A stretch of 64,000 nucleotides of DNA from Petrimonas mucosa. Its GTDB lineage: Bacteria; Bacteroidota; Bacteroidia; Bacteroidales; Dysgonomonadaceae. Below, piece after piece: positions 34,159 through 43,882 of this stretch. The position numbers were made by a program, and so were the translations under genes. Positions within the stretch are counted from its first letter, which is position 1. The number at the start of each line of letters is the position of its first letter. Below the pieces are notes generated by a model. That model worked only from the letters and a program-made list of their open reading frames with translations, was not told the origin of the DNA and searched no databases. Location of the stretch: contig NZ_LT608328.1 in assembly GCF_900095795.1 (NCBI RefSeq), forward strand, positions 737,001 through 801,000. The letters are read 5' to 3'.

Positions 34159-36402
34159 ATGAAACAATCATTGAACAGGATCTTTGCCGTCAGCTTGTTG
34201 TTTGCAGGCTGCCTGCTCTTCTCTTGCACGTCACGCCTGAAGGAACCGGCAATGGAGCCGGTCGACTATGTCAATCCCTATATGGGAAATATCAGTCATC
34301 TGCTTGTCCCGACCTTTCCTACCGTTCACATGCCCTACAGCATGTTGAGGGTCTATCCCGAGCGTCGAGACTTTACCGGTGATCTGCTGGAGGGTCTTCC
34401 CATCATCGTTACCAGTCACCGGGGGAGCTCGGCATTCAACCTGAGTCCCTTCTCCCGGAAGGATCATGGGCTGAAACCGGTGATTGCCTACCATTACGAC
34501 AATGAAGAGATAACCCCCTATTCCTATTCCGTCTATCTGGAAGAGGAGGGTGTTGCCGTTGAGTATGGACTCTCTCGCCAGTCCGCCATCTACGAACTCA
34601 GTTTTGAGGAGGGTGACGAGATTGGGATCGTGCTCAACTCCCGAAGAGGAGAACTCTCCTGGGACGGAACGGCATTATCGGGGTATCAACTGATAGAGAA
34701 TAATACGAAAGTTTATCTCTACCTGCTTCCTGAACAGCCTCCGCTAAGTGTCTCCGCACTGAAGAATAACGAGTTGACAGGGGAGACCTCCGTGTCTGGA
34801 CGGAATGCCAGCCTGGTGATGCATTTCCCTTCCAACCTTGGAAAAGTGGTGTTGCGCTATGGTGTCTCATTTATCGATGAAGTCCAGGCCAGGAAAAACC
34901 TGGAGAGGGAGGTGGCGGAGAAGAGTCTGGAGAGTGTCAGGAAGGAGGGTCGGAAGTTGTGGAACGACGAGCTCGGGAAGATCAAGGTCTCCGGAGGAAC
35001 AGAGGATGACAGGGTGGTATTCTACACATCCCTCTACCGCACTTTTGAGCGTCCCGTCTCCATTTCGGAGGATGGACGTTACTTCAGCGCCTTTGACGGG
35101 AAGGTGCATGTCGATTCGGGACGTCCTTTCTATACCGACGACTGGATCTGGGATTCATACAGGGCGCACCATCCCCTGCGTGTGATTATCGACCCGAAGC
35201 GGGAGGAGGATATCCTGAACTCTTTTGTATTGATGGCCGGGCAAATGGAACATTTCTGGATGCCTACATTCCCGGAAATCACGGGCGACAGCCGACGGAT
35301 GAATTCCAATCACGGGATTGCTTCGGTATTGGATGCCCATATGAAGGGGTTGGGCAATTTCGATTTGGAAAAGGCCTACCTTGCCGGCAAGGGTGCCGTT
35401 ATGGAGAAGACGCTTGCACCATGGTCGGGCAAGCCGGCAGGCGAACTCGACCGGTTCTATCGAGAGCATGGGTATATTCCCGCGTTGCGGGAGGGTGAGG
35501 AGGAGACCATCCCCGAGGTTCACGGCTTCGAGCGGAGACAGCCTGTTGCCGTTACACTGGGCACTGCCTACGATCAGTGGTGCCTGGCTCAACTGGCCAG
35601 GGAGCTGGGGCGGACAGAAGAGCATGACTATTTCATGAACTGTTCGTTCAATTACCGGAACCTTTTTCATCCCGAAACCAAGTTTTTCCATCCCAAGGAC
35701 GACAGCGGTAATTTTATTCAACCCTTCGATTACCGCTTCTCGGGCGGGATGGGAGCCAGAGGCTATTACGGGGAGAATAACGGCTGGGTTTACCGCTGGG
35801 ATGTGCAGCACAATATTCCCGACCTGATCGACCTGATGGGTGGGGCGGATGAATTTATAAGGAACCTCGACCAGATGTTTGCCGAACCCCTGGGAAAAAG
35901 TAAATATGAATTCTTTGCCCAGTTGCCCGACCATACGGGGAATGTTGGACAGTTTTCAATGGCAAACGAGCCGTCGCTCCATATTCCCTATCTCTATAAC
36001 TATGCCGGTGCCCCCTGGAAGACGCAGAAACGGATCCGGGACCTGATCAGGCAATGGTTCAGAAACGATCTGATGGGATTGCCCGGCGATGAAGATGGGG
36101 GAGGCATGTCGTCGTTTGTGGTCTTCTCGCAAATGGGCTTCTATCCCGTTACGCCAGGACTCCCCGGCTACAGCATAGGCTCTCCCTTTTTTGACCGTGT
36201 CGAGATTGATCTCGGCAACGGAAAGATCTTTGAGATTGAAGCCCTAAACAACTCTCCTGAGAACAAATATATCCAGTCGGCTACCTTGAACGGAAAGGCA
36301 CTGGACAGGAGCTGGATAGAGCATGAGGAGATTGCCGCGGGCGGGAGGCTGGTCTTTGTCATGGGAAACAGGCCCAACCGGGAGTGGGGCCTGGGTGAAT
36401 GA
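34159..36402 (+). CDS. divergent GH92-family glycoside hydrolase, lipoprotein
   Basis: 747 residues; lipoprotein signal with lipobox FSC (Cys about 23). GH92 members are calcium-dependent alpha-mannosidases. Assignment rests on the NPYMG N-terminus, the DSYRAHHPL barrel motif, NEPSLHIPYLYNYAGAPWKTQ with the conserved Glu, and LPGDEDGGGMSSFVVFSQMGFYPVTPG with its acidic pair. It is divergent: the usual GHTFPGA-type N-terminal loop is replaced by SHLLVPTFPTVHMPYSM, and the usual GNET segment reads FPEITGDSRRMN. Substrate may therefore differ from ordinary mannosides. It stands alone, with no SusC/D nearby. The 400 bases upstream hold the RNA-like sequence described separately. Confidence 0.88.
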   Translation: MKQSLNRIFAVSLLFAGCLLFSCTSRLKEPAMEPVDYVNPYMGNISHLLVPTFPTVHMPYSMLRVYPERRDFTGDLLEGLPIIVTSHRGSSAFNLSPFSRKDHGLKPVIAYHYDNEEITPYSYSVYLEEEGVAVEYGLSRQSAIYELSFEEGDEIGIVLNSRRGELSWDGTALSGYQLIENNTKVYLYLLPEQPPLSVSALKNNELTGETSVSGRNASLVMHFPSNLGKVVLRYGVSFIDEVQARKNLEREVAEKSLESVRKEGRKLWNDELGKIKVSGGTEDDRVVFYTSLYRTFERPVSISEDGRYFSAFDGKVHVDSGRPFYTDDWIWDSYRAHHPLRVIIDPKREEDILNSFVLMAGQMEHFWMPTFPEITGDSRRMNSNHGIASVLDAHMKGLGNFDLEKAYLAGKGAVMEKTLAPWSGKPAGELDRFYREHGYIPALREGEEETIPEVHGFERRQPVAVTLGTAYDQWCLAQLARELGRTEEHDYFMNCSFNYRNLFHPETKFFHPKDDSGNFIQPFDYRFSGGMGARGYYGENNGWVYRWDVQHNIPDLIDLMGGADEFIRNLDQMFAEPLGKSKYEFFAQLPDHTGNVGQFSMANEPSLHIPYLYNYAGAPWKTQKRIRDLIRQWFRNDLMGLPGDEDGGGMSSFVVFSQMGFYPVTPGLPGYSIGSPFFDRVEIDLGNGKIFEIEALNNSPENKYIQSATLNGKALDRSWIEHEEIAAGGRLVFVMGNRPNREWGLGE

Positions 36403-36438
36403 CGCCGGAGGCGCCTGCTGTTTTTTCCATACTTTTTG

Positions 36439-36446
36439 TATCTTTG
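36439..36446 (+). promoter_or_regulatory. -7 element of guaA
   Basis: TATCTTTG, exact consensus, about 22 bases of leader before the guaA ATG at 36475. Upstream 36403-36420 holds a small GC-rich inverted repeat (CGCC-GGA-GGCG) and then a T-run, possibly a weak terminator of the GH92 gene. Confidence 0.6.
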
Positions 36447-36474
36447 CATCGCACAATAAAAATGCTCGATTAGA

Positions 36475-37995
36475 ATGCACGATAAAATAATTATCCTCGA
36501 TTTCGGTTCCCAGACAACACAGCTTATCGGTCGTCGGGTGCGTGAACTGAATACCTATTGCGAAATTGTCCCTTTCAACAAATTTCCGTTCGAAGACGAG
36601 ACGGTGAAAGGTGTAATTCTTTCAGGAAGCCCGTTCTCGGTAAATGATGAGACAGCCTTCAAAACCGATCTCCGCAAGATCCGGCGCAACTATCCGGTAT
36701 TGGGTATCTGCTACGGGGCACAGTGGATTGCCTACTCATCCGGTGGGGCAGTAGAGAAGAGCGATAGCCGTGAATATGGGAGAGCCCACCTGAGCGTGAA
36801 GGAGCCGGAAGATCTGCTCTTGGGGAATATCCCGCAACTTTCACAAGTGTGGATGTCGCACGGGGATACTATCGTGCGGATTCCGGAAGATTTTTCGGTC
36901 ATCGCTTCCACCGAAGAGGTGGAGATCGCCGCTTACAAGGTAAAGGATGAACCGACTTGGGGGGTGCAGTTCCATCCCGAAGTATTTCATACGGAGCAGG
37001 GAACCAGGATTCTCGATAATTTCCTCACCATCTGCGGATGCAGGAGAGACTGGACGCCCGCCTCATTCATTGAATCAACCGTAGCTGAACTGAAAGAGAC
37101 GCTGGGAGACGACAAGGTGATCCTGGCCCTCTCGGGGGGGGTGGATTCCTCCGTGGTTGCCGTCTTGCTGAACAAGGCAATAGGAAAGAATCTGACCTGC
37201 ATCTTCGTCAATCATGGACTGCTGCGCAAAAATGAGTTCGAAACCGTACTTGAGAATTATGAGCACCTGGGACTGAACGTGATCGGTGTAGATGCCCGTG
37301 AACGCTTCTACCGGGAGTTGGCAGGGGTGACCGACCCTGAACAGAAGCGGAAGATTATCGGAAAAGGATTTATCGATCTCTTCGAGGAGGAGGCCGGTAA
37401 GCTGAAAGAGATCAAGTGGCTGGCACAGGGGACGATCTACCCCGATATCATCGAGTCGCTTTCCATTACTGGAACCGTTATCAAAAGCCATCACAATGTG
37501 GGAGGTCTTCCCGAGAAGATGAACCTGAAACTGTGCGAACCGTTGCGGTTGCTCTTTAAGGATGAAGTGAGGAAGATTGGACTGGAGCTCGGCATGAAGC
37601 CGCATCTGATTTATCGCCACCCCTTCCCCGGCCCCGGATTGGGTATCCGGATCCTGGGCGATATCACACCGGAAAAGGTGCGTATCGCACAGGATGCTGA
37701 CGATATTTTCATCTCGAACCTCAGGGATGCCGGGCTCTACGACAAGGTGTGGCAGGCTGGAGCCATTCTTCTGCCGGTGCAATCGGTGGGAGTGATGGGT
37801 GACGAACGGACATACGAAAACACCGTTGCTTTGCGTGCCGTAACCTCAACCGACGCCATGACGGCCGATTGGGCTCATCTTCCGTATGAATTCCTGGCAA
37901 AGGTGTCGAGCGAGATCATCAATAAGGTAAAAGGGGTGAACCGTGTGGTCTACGATATCTCGTCGAAACCGCCGGCAACCATAGAATGGGAATAG
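36475..37995 (+). CDS. guaA: GMP synthase (glutamine-hydrolysing)
   Basis: Converts XMP to GMP using glutamine and ATP. 506 residues: an N-terminal class I amidotransferase domain with LDFGSQ, the catalytic Cys in GICYGAQ (about 79-85) and the His/Glu pair in GVQFHPEV. The ATP pyrophosphatase domain has the P-loop [11 protein letters not shown], and the C-terminal dimerisation domain has [15 protein letters not shown], ending KPPATIEWE. All catalytic signatures are intact. Confidence 0.98.
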   Translation: MHDKIIILDFGSQTTQLIGRRVRELNTYCEIVPFNKFPFEDETVKGVILSGSPFSVNDETAFKTDLRKIRRNYPVLGICYGAQWIAYSSGGAVEKSDSREYGRAHLSVKEPEDLLLGNIPQLSQVWMSHGDTIVRIPEDFSVIASTEEVEIAAYKVKDEPTWGVQFHPEVFHTEQGTRILDNFLTICGCRRDWTPASFIESTVAELKETLGDDKVILALSGGVDSSVVAVLLNKAIGKNLTCIFVNHGLLRKNEFETVLENYEHLGLNVIGVDARERFYRELAGVTDPEQKRKIIGKGFIDLFEEEAGKLKEIKWLAQGTIYPDIIESLSITGTVIKSHHNVGGLPEKMNLKLCEPLRLLFKDEVRKIGLELGMKPHLIYRHPFPGPGLGIRILGDITPEKVRIAQDADDIFISNLRDAGLYDKVWQAGAILLPVQSVGVMGDERTYENTVALRAVTSTDAMTADWAHLPYEFLAKVSSEIINKVKGVNRVVYDISSKPPATIEWE

Positions 37996-37997
37996 GC

Positions 37998-38987
37998 ATG
38001 ATGAAAAGGATCTCATATATTCTTCTGATCGCACTGTCGATCATGGCGTGCCGGCCGACCGGAAAGAGTGACGGTTTCACGCTTACAGGGACGGTTCCGG
38101 CCGGGTTTACCGGGAAGGTCTACCTGCAGGAGTATAAGAACAGGAAATATATCGACCTCGATTCCGCAGAGATATCGGAAGGGAGATTCATCTTTACGGG
38201 TATTCTGGCTGAACCTGCAGTCTATACGATAACATCGTCACAAAAGTCGAAAAGGATCCAGCTTTTCCTGGATAATGGTCCATTGGATCTGGAGGTGACG
38301 GACGATTGGGAGGTCGCACTCCTCAAGGGATCGGAAGAGGCGGAGATGTTTCACCGGATGTTACCCGTGATGGCGAAAGGAACAGCGAGTCCCGACAGCC
38401 TCCTGCTGGCCAATCCGGCATCTTCGGCGGCACTCTATTTTCTGAACCGAAATATCTACAAATATGATTATGAGAGGCTGAAACTTATCCGCAAACAGCT
38501 CTCAGCCTCATTGAACAGCCACTCATACATGAAGGAGCTGGAGGAGAACCTGGCCCGTTTGGAAAATGTACTTCCCGGAAAGGTCGCTCCCGATTTCGCA
38601 CTCCCGACCGTTTCGGGTGATACGCTCTCACTGAGTTCATTGCGGGGAGAGTATCTGTTGGTAGATTTCTGGGCCTCCTGGTGTCCCGATTGCCGGAAAG
38701 CGAGCCCCACACTGGTTGAACTCCATGAACGGTTCAAAGATAAGAACCTCACTATTGTCGGGGTATCGATCGATGAGGAGAGAAGCCGTTGGCTGAATGC
38801 TATTGAAAAGGATGGCCTGGCCTGGCAGCAGGTAATCTCCGAGGGTGGATGGAACAGCAACGAGCTGAAAGCGTATGCGGTACGCTGGCTACCGACAAGC
38901 TACCTGATTGACCCGGAAGGGGTAATTGTTGCGAAAAGCATCGAGGTGAGCCGGCTGATACCGCAGATCGAGGCGCTACTCAACTGA
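37998..38987 (+). CDS. DUF4369 and TlpA-like thioredoxin lipoprotein
   Basis: About 329 residues; lipoprotein signal (MMKRISYILLIALSIMAC). An N-terminal DUF4369 domain (about 25-120, FTLTGTVPAGFTGKVYLQEYKN) is followed by a helical linker. The C-terminal TlpA/ResA thioredoxin domain (about 190-329) has the redox motif WASWCPDCRKASP and the cis-Pro region WLPTSYLIDPEG. It is an extracytoplasmic thiol-disulfide reductase, possibly for cytochrome c maturation or nutrient-linked redox. It starts 2 bases after guaA, and its 3' end overlaps the convergent PgpH-like gene by 12 bases. Confidence 0.9.
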   Translation: MMKRISYILLIALSIMACRPTGKSDGFTLTGTVPAGFTGKVYLQEYKNRKYIDLDSAEISEGRFIFTGILAEPAVYTITSSQKSKRIQLFLDNGPLDLEVTDDWEVALLKGSEEAEMFHRMLPVMAKGTASPDSLLLANPASSAALYFLNRNIYKYDYERLKLIRKQLSASLNSHSYMKELEENLARLENVLPGKVAPDFALPTVSGDTLSLSSLRGEYLLVDFWASWCPDCRKASPTLVELHERFKDKNLTIVGVSIDEERSRWLNAIEKDGLAWQQVISEGGWNSNELKAYAVRWLPTSYLIDPEGVIVAKSIEVSRLIPQIEALLN

Positions 38988-41063
38988 TTCCGGCTTGGAT
39001 GGAGCCGGGTTTTCCAGCGCAGGATAGGCGATACGCGTATGGTAGATGGTCTGGAGTTTCTGCTGGAAGACCTCCTTTATCATTGCAATGTCGCGGAAAG
39101 TGATGGGGGCCAGTTTGAAGTACCCTTCTGCCACTTGCGAGTCGATCAGTGTCTCCACCAGATTTCGGATGCTCTCTTCGCTGTATTCGGGCAGACTTCT
39201 TGATGCAGCCTCCACCGCATCGGCCATCATCATGATGGCGGTCTCTTTCGAAAAAGGATTGGGGCCGGGGTAGTGGAACAGCTCTTCGTTGATCTCTTTT
39301 CCGGGATTGGCATTCTTCCAGGAGATATAGAAATATTTGGGCACGCTCGTTCCGTGATGTGTCTCGATAAAGTCGATAATCTGCTTCGGCAGGTTATTTT
39401 TTTGTGCAATCTTCACCCCATCCTTCACGTGGTTGATAATGATCCTGGCACTCTCTTCAAAAGGGAGTCCCGCATGCGGATTCATTCTGGGCGATTGATT
39501 CTCGGTAAAGAAGGCGGGATTGACCATTTTCCCGATATCGTGATAGAGCGCACCGGTTCTTATCAGGGAGGCATTGGCTCCGATTTTCATTGCGGCGGCC
39601 ATGCCCAGGTTGGAGACCTGCAACGAATGTTGAAAAGTTCCCGGAGCCTTTTCCGATAGTTCCTTCAGTAATGGCTTGTTGATATTGGACAGTTCGATCA
39701 GGCTTACTCCCGAAATGAAACCGAACGATTTTTCGATAAGGTATACCAGCGAATAGGAAAAGAGGATAAAGATGAAGTTGATGAAGAAATAGATGAAAAC
39801 AACCGGATCGATCTTGTTGATGTTTCCCTCCTGGTGCATGACCAACCCGATATACATCAAGCTATAGGCCAGCAATATGAAGAATGAGCTGCGAATCAAC
39901 TGGTAACGCTCTGAAAGCTCTTTCAGCATGATGATCGACACCATGGCCACTGCGATCTGTATCACGATAAACTCGAAGGGGAAAGGTACCATCAGCGAGC
40001 AGAGGACAATGGTGATCAGGCTGGCGAACAGGGCAGTGCGGGAGTCGATAAAGGTGCGTATCAGGATGGTGACGATGGCGTAGGGTATAATATAGACGTT
40101 GAAGAGGTTGAGTTGGCAGGTGATTGCCGTAAGTGCGACGAATGTGTTGATTACCAGCATCATGAAAGTGGCATTCTTCCTGTTGCGGAACTCGTTCGGA
40201 CGGAAAAAGAGCAGAAATGCATAAAAGGCTCCAAACTGAAGGAGAACCAGTATAAGTTGTCCGAAAATCATCCAGCCGTTTTTGCCGGTTCGTCCGCTCC
40301 GCTCCTCGGTTACCCGCTTCAGTGAGTTCAACACCTTGTAGGTCTGTGCATTGACAATCTCTCCCTGGTCGATGATGCGCTCTCCTGCCTGGACCATCCC
40401 CGAAGAGGGGGATACTTGCTGGATAAATTCTTCCCTTGCTTTTTCCGACGTGGATGCATCGTAGACAATGTTCTCGCGGAGATACCGGTTGATATCCGCC
40501 ATCCGGATCAGTTCAACGTCCATTCCCTTGGGAGTATTGTCGAGAAGCTGCTCGTATGCCGATTTGATGGTGCTGAACATCTCCACACTCTTTGATTCGG
40601 CCAGGTTCCCTTTTTTCAGCCGCAAGGATTGTGTTTCAGAAGCGAAGATCTTGTCGTAATCGTCCGAGCGCATGATCCCCGACCGGTATATCTTTTGCAG
40701 GCCGTTTCTGAGGTAAAGGATATAGTCCGGGGGAAGGTTGCTCAGTTTGGTATTCAGGTTGACGTCGGCATCAAACTCGGCAATGGCATTTTTCTCAACC
40801 TCCTCGTCGATGGTGTAATAGGGCTCGTAAAAGCGGAGAATGCTGTCGCGTTCGGCTTTCAACTGTTCCACCGGTTTATAGATGGGAAAATCGAACGGAG
40901 CGGTCAGAAGACCGTATTGCCAAGGTTTTCCTTCACTGAATGAGTACCTGAAATCTCCCTGGCGGGGAAAAAGCAGTGTGACCAGCGCAATTGCCAGGAT
41001 AAAGAGGGTCGGGACAAAAATGTGGGTTTTCAGTCTGAATTTTCTTTTTGATTTCTGGTTCAT
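38976..41063 (-). CDS. PgpH-like 7TM-HD phosphodiesterase (probable c-di-AMP hydrolase)
   Basis: 695 residues from the ATG at 41063; the frame is open 67 codons upstream into gltX but without homology. A signal-anchor helix (THIFVPTLFILAIALVTLLF) precedes an extracellular 7TMR-HDED domain (about 55-270). Seven membrane helices follow, then a cytoplasmic HD domain with HSLQVSNLG, the metal-binding ALYHDIGK, NHVKDG and ETHHGTS. In Firmicutes this architecture degrades c-di-AMP; the same role here is inferred. It follows gltX by 23 bases. Confidence 0.9.
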   Translation of the reverse strand: MNQKSKRKFRLKTHIFVPTLFILAIALVTLLFPRQGDFRYSFSEGKPWQYGLLTAPFDFPIYKPVEQLKAERDSILRFYEPYYTIDEEVEKNAIAEFDADVNLNTKLSNLPPDYILYLRNGLQKIYRSGIMRSDDYDKIFASETQSLRLKKGNLAESKSVEMFSTIKSAYEQLLDNTPKGMDVELIRMADINRYLRENIVYDASTSEKAREEFIQQVSPSSGMVQAGERIIDQGEIVNAQTYKVLNSLKRVTEERSGRTGKNGWMIFGQLILVLLQFGAFYAFLLFFRPNEFRNRKNATFMMLVINTFVALTAITCQLNLFNVYIIPYAIVTILIRTFIDSRTALFASLITIVLCSLMVPFPFEFIVIQIAVAMVSIIMLKELSERYQLIRSSFFILLAYSLMYIGLVMHQEGNINKIDPVVFIYFFINFIFILFSYSLVYLIEKSFGFISGVSLIELSNINKPLLKELSEKAPGTFQHSLQVSNLGMAAAMKIGANASLIRTGALYHDIGKMVNPAFFTENQSPRMNPHAGLPFEESARIIINHVKDGVKIAQKNNLPKQIIDFIETHHGTSVPKYFYISWKNANPGKEINEELFHYPGPNPFSKETAIMMMADAVEAASRSLPEYSEESIRNLVETLIDSQVAEGYFKLAPITFRDIAMIKEVFQQKLQTIYHTRIAYPALENPAPSKPESVE

Positions 41064-41086
41064 ACGTTCGATTTGTTGTTGATTAG

Positions 41087-42616
41087 TTACTGGTCTTCCG
41101 GTGCCGGAATCATCTCTATGGCTCTTCTCAGGCGATCGATGGTCTCCTGCCTGCCCAATAACGAGGAGATTTCGAACATCTGGGGACCCTTGCTCTCGCC
41201 CACCAGGGCCAACCGGAAAGCATTCATGATGTTGCCGAGGTGGTAGCCCTTCTCCTCGATCCACTGCTTCACGATCTTCTCCTGATTCCCGGCAGAGAAG
41301 TCATCAATACTCTCCAGTAGACCGATCAATTCGTTGAGCTGCGCCGGACTCTCTTTTTTCCACCGTTTCCTGACCGTCTTCTCATCGTATGAAACCGGTG
41401 CAATGAAGAAGAATGAAACCTGATCCCATAGCTCTCTCACAAAATTGATCCGCTCCTTCATCACCGCGATAACATTGGCCACGTAGCTCATGTCACAGGA
41501 GATATTTTTTTCGGCAAGAACAGGTTGGAACATCTCTGCCAGCTGTTCGTTTGGTCTGGCTTGAATATGCTTGTGATTGAACCACTTGGCCTTTTCAAAG
41601 TCGAATTTGGCGCCACTCTTGCTACACCGTTCGAACGAAAAGGCTGCGACCAGTTCCTCGAGCGAGAAGATCTCCTGTTCCGTGCCGGGGTTCCATCCCA
41701 GAAAGGCCAGGAAGTTGATGACCGCCTCCGGGAGATAGCCGCTTTCACGGTATCCAGATGATAGCTCGCCCGATTTAGGATCTCTCCATTCCAGCGGAAA
41801 GACCGGGAACCCGAGCCTGTCACCGTCGCGTTTACTCAGCTTCCCGTTGCCCTCAGGTTTGAGGAGAAGCGGCAGGTGTGCAAACGCCGGCATGGTCTCT
41901 GCCCAGCCGAGACTGTTGTAAAGCCATACATGAAGGGGGGCAGACGGTAACCACTCCTCACCCCGAATAACGTGCGTGATCTCCATCAGGTGGTCGTCCA
42001 CCACGTTGGCCAGATGGTATGTAGGCAGTTCGTCGGCCGATTTGTAGATCACCTTGTCGTCGAGCACCGACGAGTTGATCACCACCTCACCCCGGATCAG
42101 GTCGTTTACGGTAATGTCGATCTGCGGTTCGATCTTTATGCGTACCACATACTGGGTGCCGCTGTCGATCAGCCGCGCTACCTCCTCAGCCGGCAGTGTC
42201 AGTGAATTCCTCATCTGAAGCCGGGTAGAGGCATCGTATTGAAAATTGGGAATCTCATTACGTTTTGCCTCCAGCTCCTCGGGGGTGTCGAAGGCGATGT
42301 AAGCCAGCTTGTTGTCAAGCAATTGCGTGACGTACCTCTTGTAGATCTCTTTTCGTTCCGACTGCCGGTAGGGTCCGAATTTTCCTCCCTTGGCGGGACT
42401 CTCGTCAAATGGTAATCCCAGCCAGTCGAAAGCTTCCTGGATGTAGGCTTCGGCACCGGGTACAAACCGGTTTGAATCGGTATCTTCAATCCGGAGAATA
42501 AAATCACCCTCCTGCTGTTTTGCAAAGAGGTAGTTGTATAGTGCGGTGCGAACCCCGCCAATATGAAGCGGCCCTGTGGGGCTGGGGGCGAAACGTACTC
42601 TTGTTCTTCTGTTCAT
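41087..42616 (-). CDS. gltX: glutamyl-tRNA synthetase
   Basis: Class I enzyme charging tRNA-Glu. 509 residues from the ATG at 42616; 14 further upstream codons are open but would cross the promoter. Signature sequences: [20 protein letters not shown] (HIGH motif, about 5-24), [11 protein letters not shown], the [15 protein letters not shown] block, and the KMSKS-equivalent KLSKRDG. The C-terminal anticodon-binding helical domain ends with the helix [10 protein letters not shown]. Confidence 0.97.
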   Translation of the reverse strand: MNRRTRVRFAPSPTGPLHIGGVRTALYNYLFAKQQEGDFILRIEDTDSNRFVPGAEAYIQEAFDWLGLPFDESPAKGGKFGPYRQSERKEIYKRYVTQLLDNKLAYIAFDTPEELEAKRNEIPNFQYDASTRLQMRNSLTLPAEEVARLIDSGTQYVVRIKIEPQIDITVNDLIRGEVVINSSVLDDKVIYKSADELPTYHLANVVDDHLMEITHVIRGEEWLPSAPLHVWLYNSLGWAETMPAFAHLPLLLKPEGNGKLSKRDGDRLGFPVFPLEWRDPKSGELSSGYRESGYLPEAVINFLAFLGWNPGTEQEIFSLEELVAAFSFERCSKSGAKFDFEKAKWFNHKHIQARPNEQLAEMFQPVLAEKNISCDMSYVANVIAVMKERINFVRELWDQVSFFFIAPVSYDEKTVRKRWKKESPAQLNELIGLLESIDDFSAGNQEKIVKQWIEEKGYHLGNIMNAFRLALVGESKGPQMFEISSLLGRQETIDRLRRAIEMIPAPEDQ

Positions 42617-42635
42617 AATTATGGTGTTGAGCCTA

Positions 42636-42643
42636 CAAAGGTA
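42636..42643 (-). promoter_or_regulatory. -7 element of gltX
   Basis: TACCTTTG on the minus strand, consensus match, about 15 bases of leader before the gltX ATG. Confidence 0.55.
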
Positions 42644-42673
42644 AGAAAAAATGAGCAAGAGATATAAAAAAAG

Positions 42674-42707
42674 AAGAGACTGTTTCGATCACAGGAAACA
42701 GTCTCTT
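42674..42707 (-). terminator. strong intrinsic terminator upstream of gltX
   Basis: Perfect 13-bp inverted repeat AAGAGACTGTTTC / GAAACAGTCTCTT around an 8-base loop. On the minus strand it is followed by CTTTTTTTATA. It shields gltX from transcription coming through the transposase stump and is probably the terminator of the former IS gene. Confidence 0.85.
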
Positions 42708-42709
42708 GC

Positions 42710-42908
42710 GTTCAGATTCAATTGCCACAATCAAATCACGTAAACTGTCACGGTTGGTAAGTTGCCCGAACACCATTACAAGAAGTTGATTCCAACATGT
42801 AAAATGTTTTACATATCTGTTACCATCATACTTTAAGACAATGGTGTCAAAAACTCGCTGAGGTAAAAATTCTACAATCTGAGCATACACGAATTTGCCT
42901 TTGTTCAT
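42710..42908 (-). pseudogene. N-terminal stump of a DUF4372 (IS4-type) transposase
   Basis: From the ATG at 42908, about 64 residues match the DUF4372 N-terminal domain of Bacteroidetes IS4-type transposases: MNKGKFVYAQIVEFLPQRVF, YVKHFTCWNQLL, FGQLTNRDSLRDLIVAIE. Similarity stops near 42717, just before the terminator hairpin. The rest of the roughly 400-residue enzyme is missing; the frame merely drifts on to 42633. It cannot transpose. Confidence 0.8.
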
Positions 42909-43222
42909 TGTTCCTTCATAATAAAAAGAACAAAAATAAAAATTCAAATCGTCACGCCGAAAAAAGTCCTGTAAAGTATAGTATATCAATAATTTCAAAG
43001 AACATTTTCTAATTTTTAGTGGACACTAATGACCTAAAGATACAAAATATTGCAAAAAAACACAACTGTTTATGAGGTTATTTTACTGAATATCTGATAA
43101 ATATACGCTTTTAAGGAACGACTATATAGAAGCAGCAATCAATAAATATTTTGCAAAGATAATTAAATTTTATTATTTAAAAGAGGTTTGATGCAAAATA
43201 TAGTTAAAAAATGTTTACGGCT
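42909..43222. other. AT-rich intergenic region, IS flank
   Basis: About 310 bases of markedly AT-rich sequence without a credible gene. On the minus strand TATCTTTG (43161-43154) and TATCTTTA (43042-43035) are promoter-like and point toward the transposase stump. AGTGGACACTAATG near 43018-43031 may be an IS end, but no matching partner repeat was found. Confidence 0.4.
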
Positions 43223-43882
43223 TCACAGCCATAACCTGGCTTCATTGCCCATATTGAACAGCAGGTCGATGATGCTTGCATTCTGGATAAACCCCAGTTT
43301 CCGGCCAAACACCTGGTAATAGGGGCGGATAGTGAATCGGGAAGGCCGTTTAGGATGGATGGCCTCTCTGTAATCATTCACATCTGCGGTCACTTCGGCT
43401 ACATATTCCGAGGAGAGCTCGAATGGGGTATCAATTCGCAGCCATTTACAGATGAGCTGGTGCAGTTGAAGATTGAAATCGGCGAGAAATTCAATTCTCT
43501 TTTCGTAGAAAGGGTGCAGTTCGTCGGCATAATATTCGAAGAAGGGGGTGGAGTTGTATGCCGAAACGATCGCATTCCAGTGCAGGTGTCGCCAGTTGCC
43601 ATGGTCGGCAATGCGGATATCCTTCATCCGGCACTCTGCGGCTGAGGGCTTCTCCACCGGGATACTGAGCGGCATCAAACCGTTTGCCCCCACAATGTTG
43701 CATCGGTTCCGGTAGGATTGCTTCTGGTAGTTCTCGTGCAGTTCGACAACTACTTTCCTGGCATGAAAGAGATGCGAGTAGTATTCGATGGGTGCCAAGT
43801 AGAGGGCTGAAAGCAAAAGAGTACCCGATCCTCCGGGAGGGGGAGCGGGTACCGGCAGACGACGATTTTTGGGAGAGATCAT
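43223..43882 (-). CDS. WbqC-family protein
   Basis: 219 residues with the WbqC pattern: LLLSALYLAPIEYYSHLFHARKVVVELHENYQKQSYRNR, NGLMPLSIPVEK, NWRHLHWNAIVSAYNSTPFFEYYADEL, and C-terminal YYQVFGRKLGFI followed by LLFNMGNEARLWL. The family is tied to polysaccharide or lipid modification but its reaction is not settled. The start ATG overlaps the lepB stop by 4 bases, so the two are coupled. Confidence 0.88.
   Translation of the reverse strand: MISPKNRRLPVPAPPPGGSGTLLLSALYLAPIEYYSHLFHARKVVVELHENYQKQSYRNRCNIVGANGLMPLSIPVEKPSAAECRMKDIRIADHGNWRHLHWNAIVSAYNSTPFFEYYADELHPFYEKRIEFLADFNLQLHQLICKWLRIDTPFELSSEYVAEVTADVNDYREAIHPKRPSRFTIRPYYQVFGRKLGFIQNASIIDLLFNMGNEARLWL

Noticed and set aside
41064-41264. 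67-codon extension of the PgpH-like protein
   Set aside because: It overlaps the gltX coding end and has no homology; the ATG at 41063 gives the normal signal anchor.
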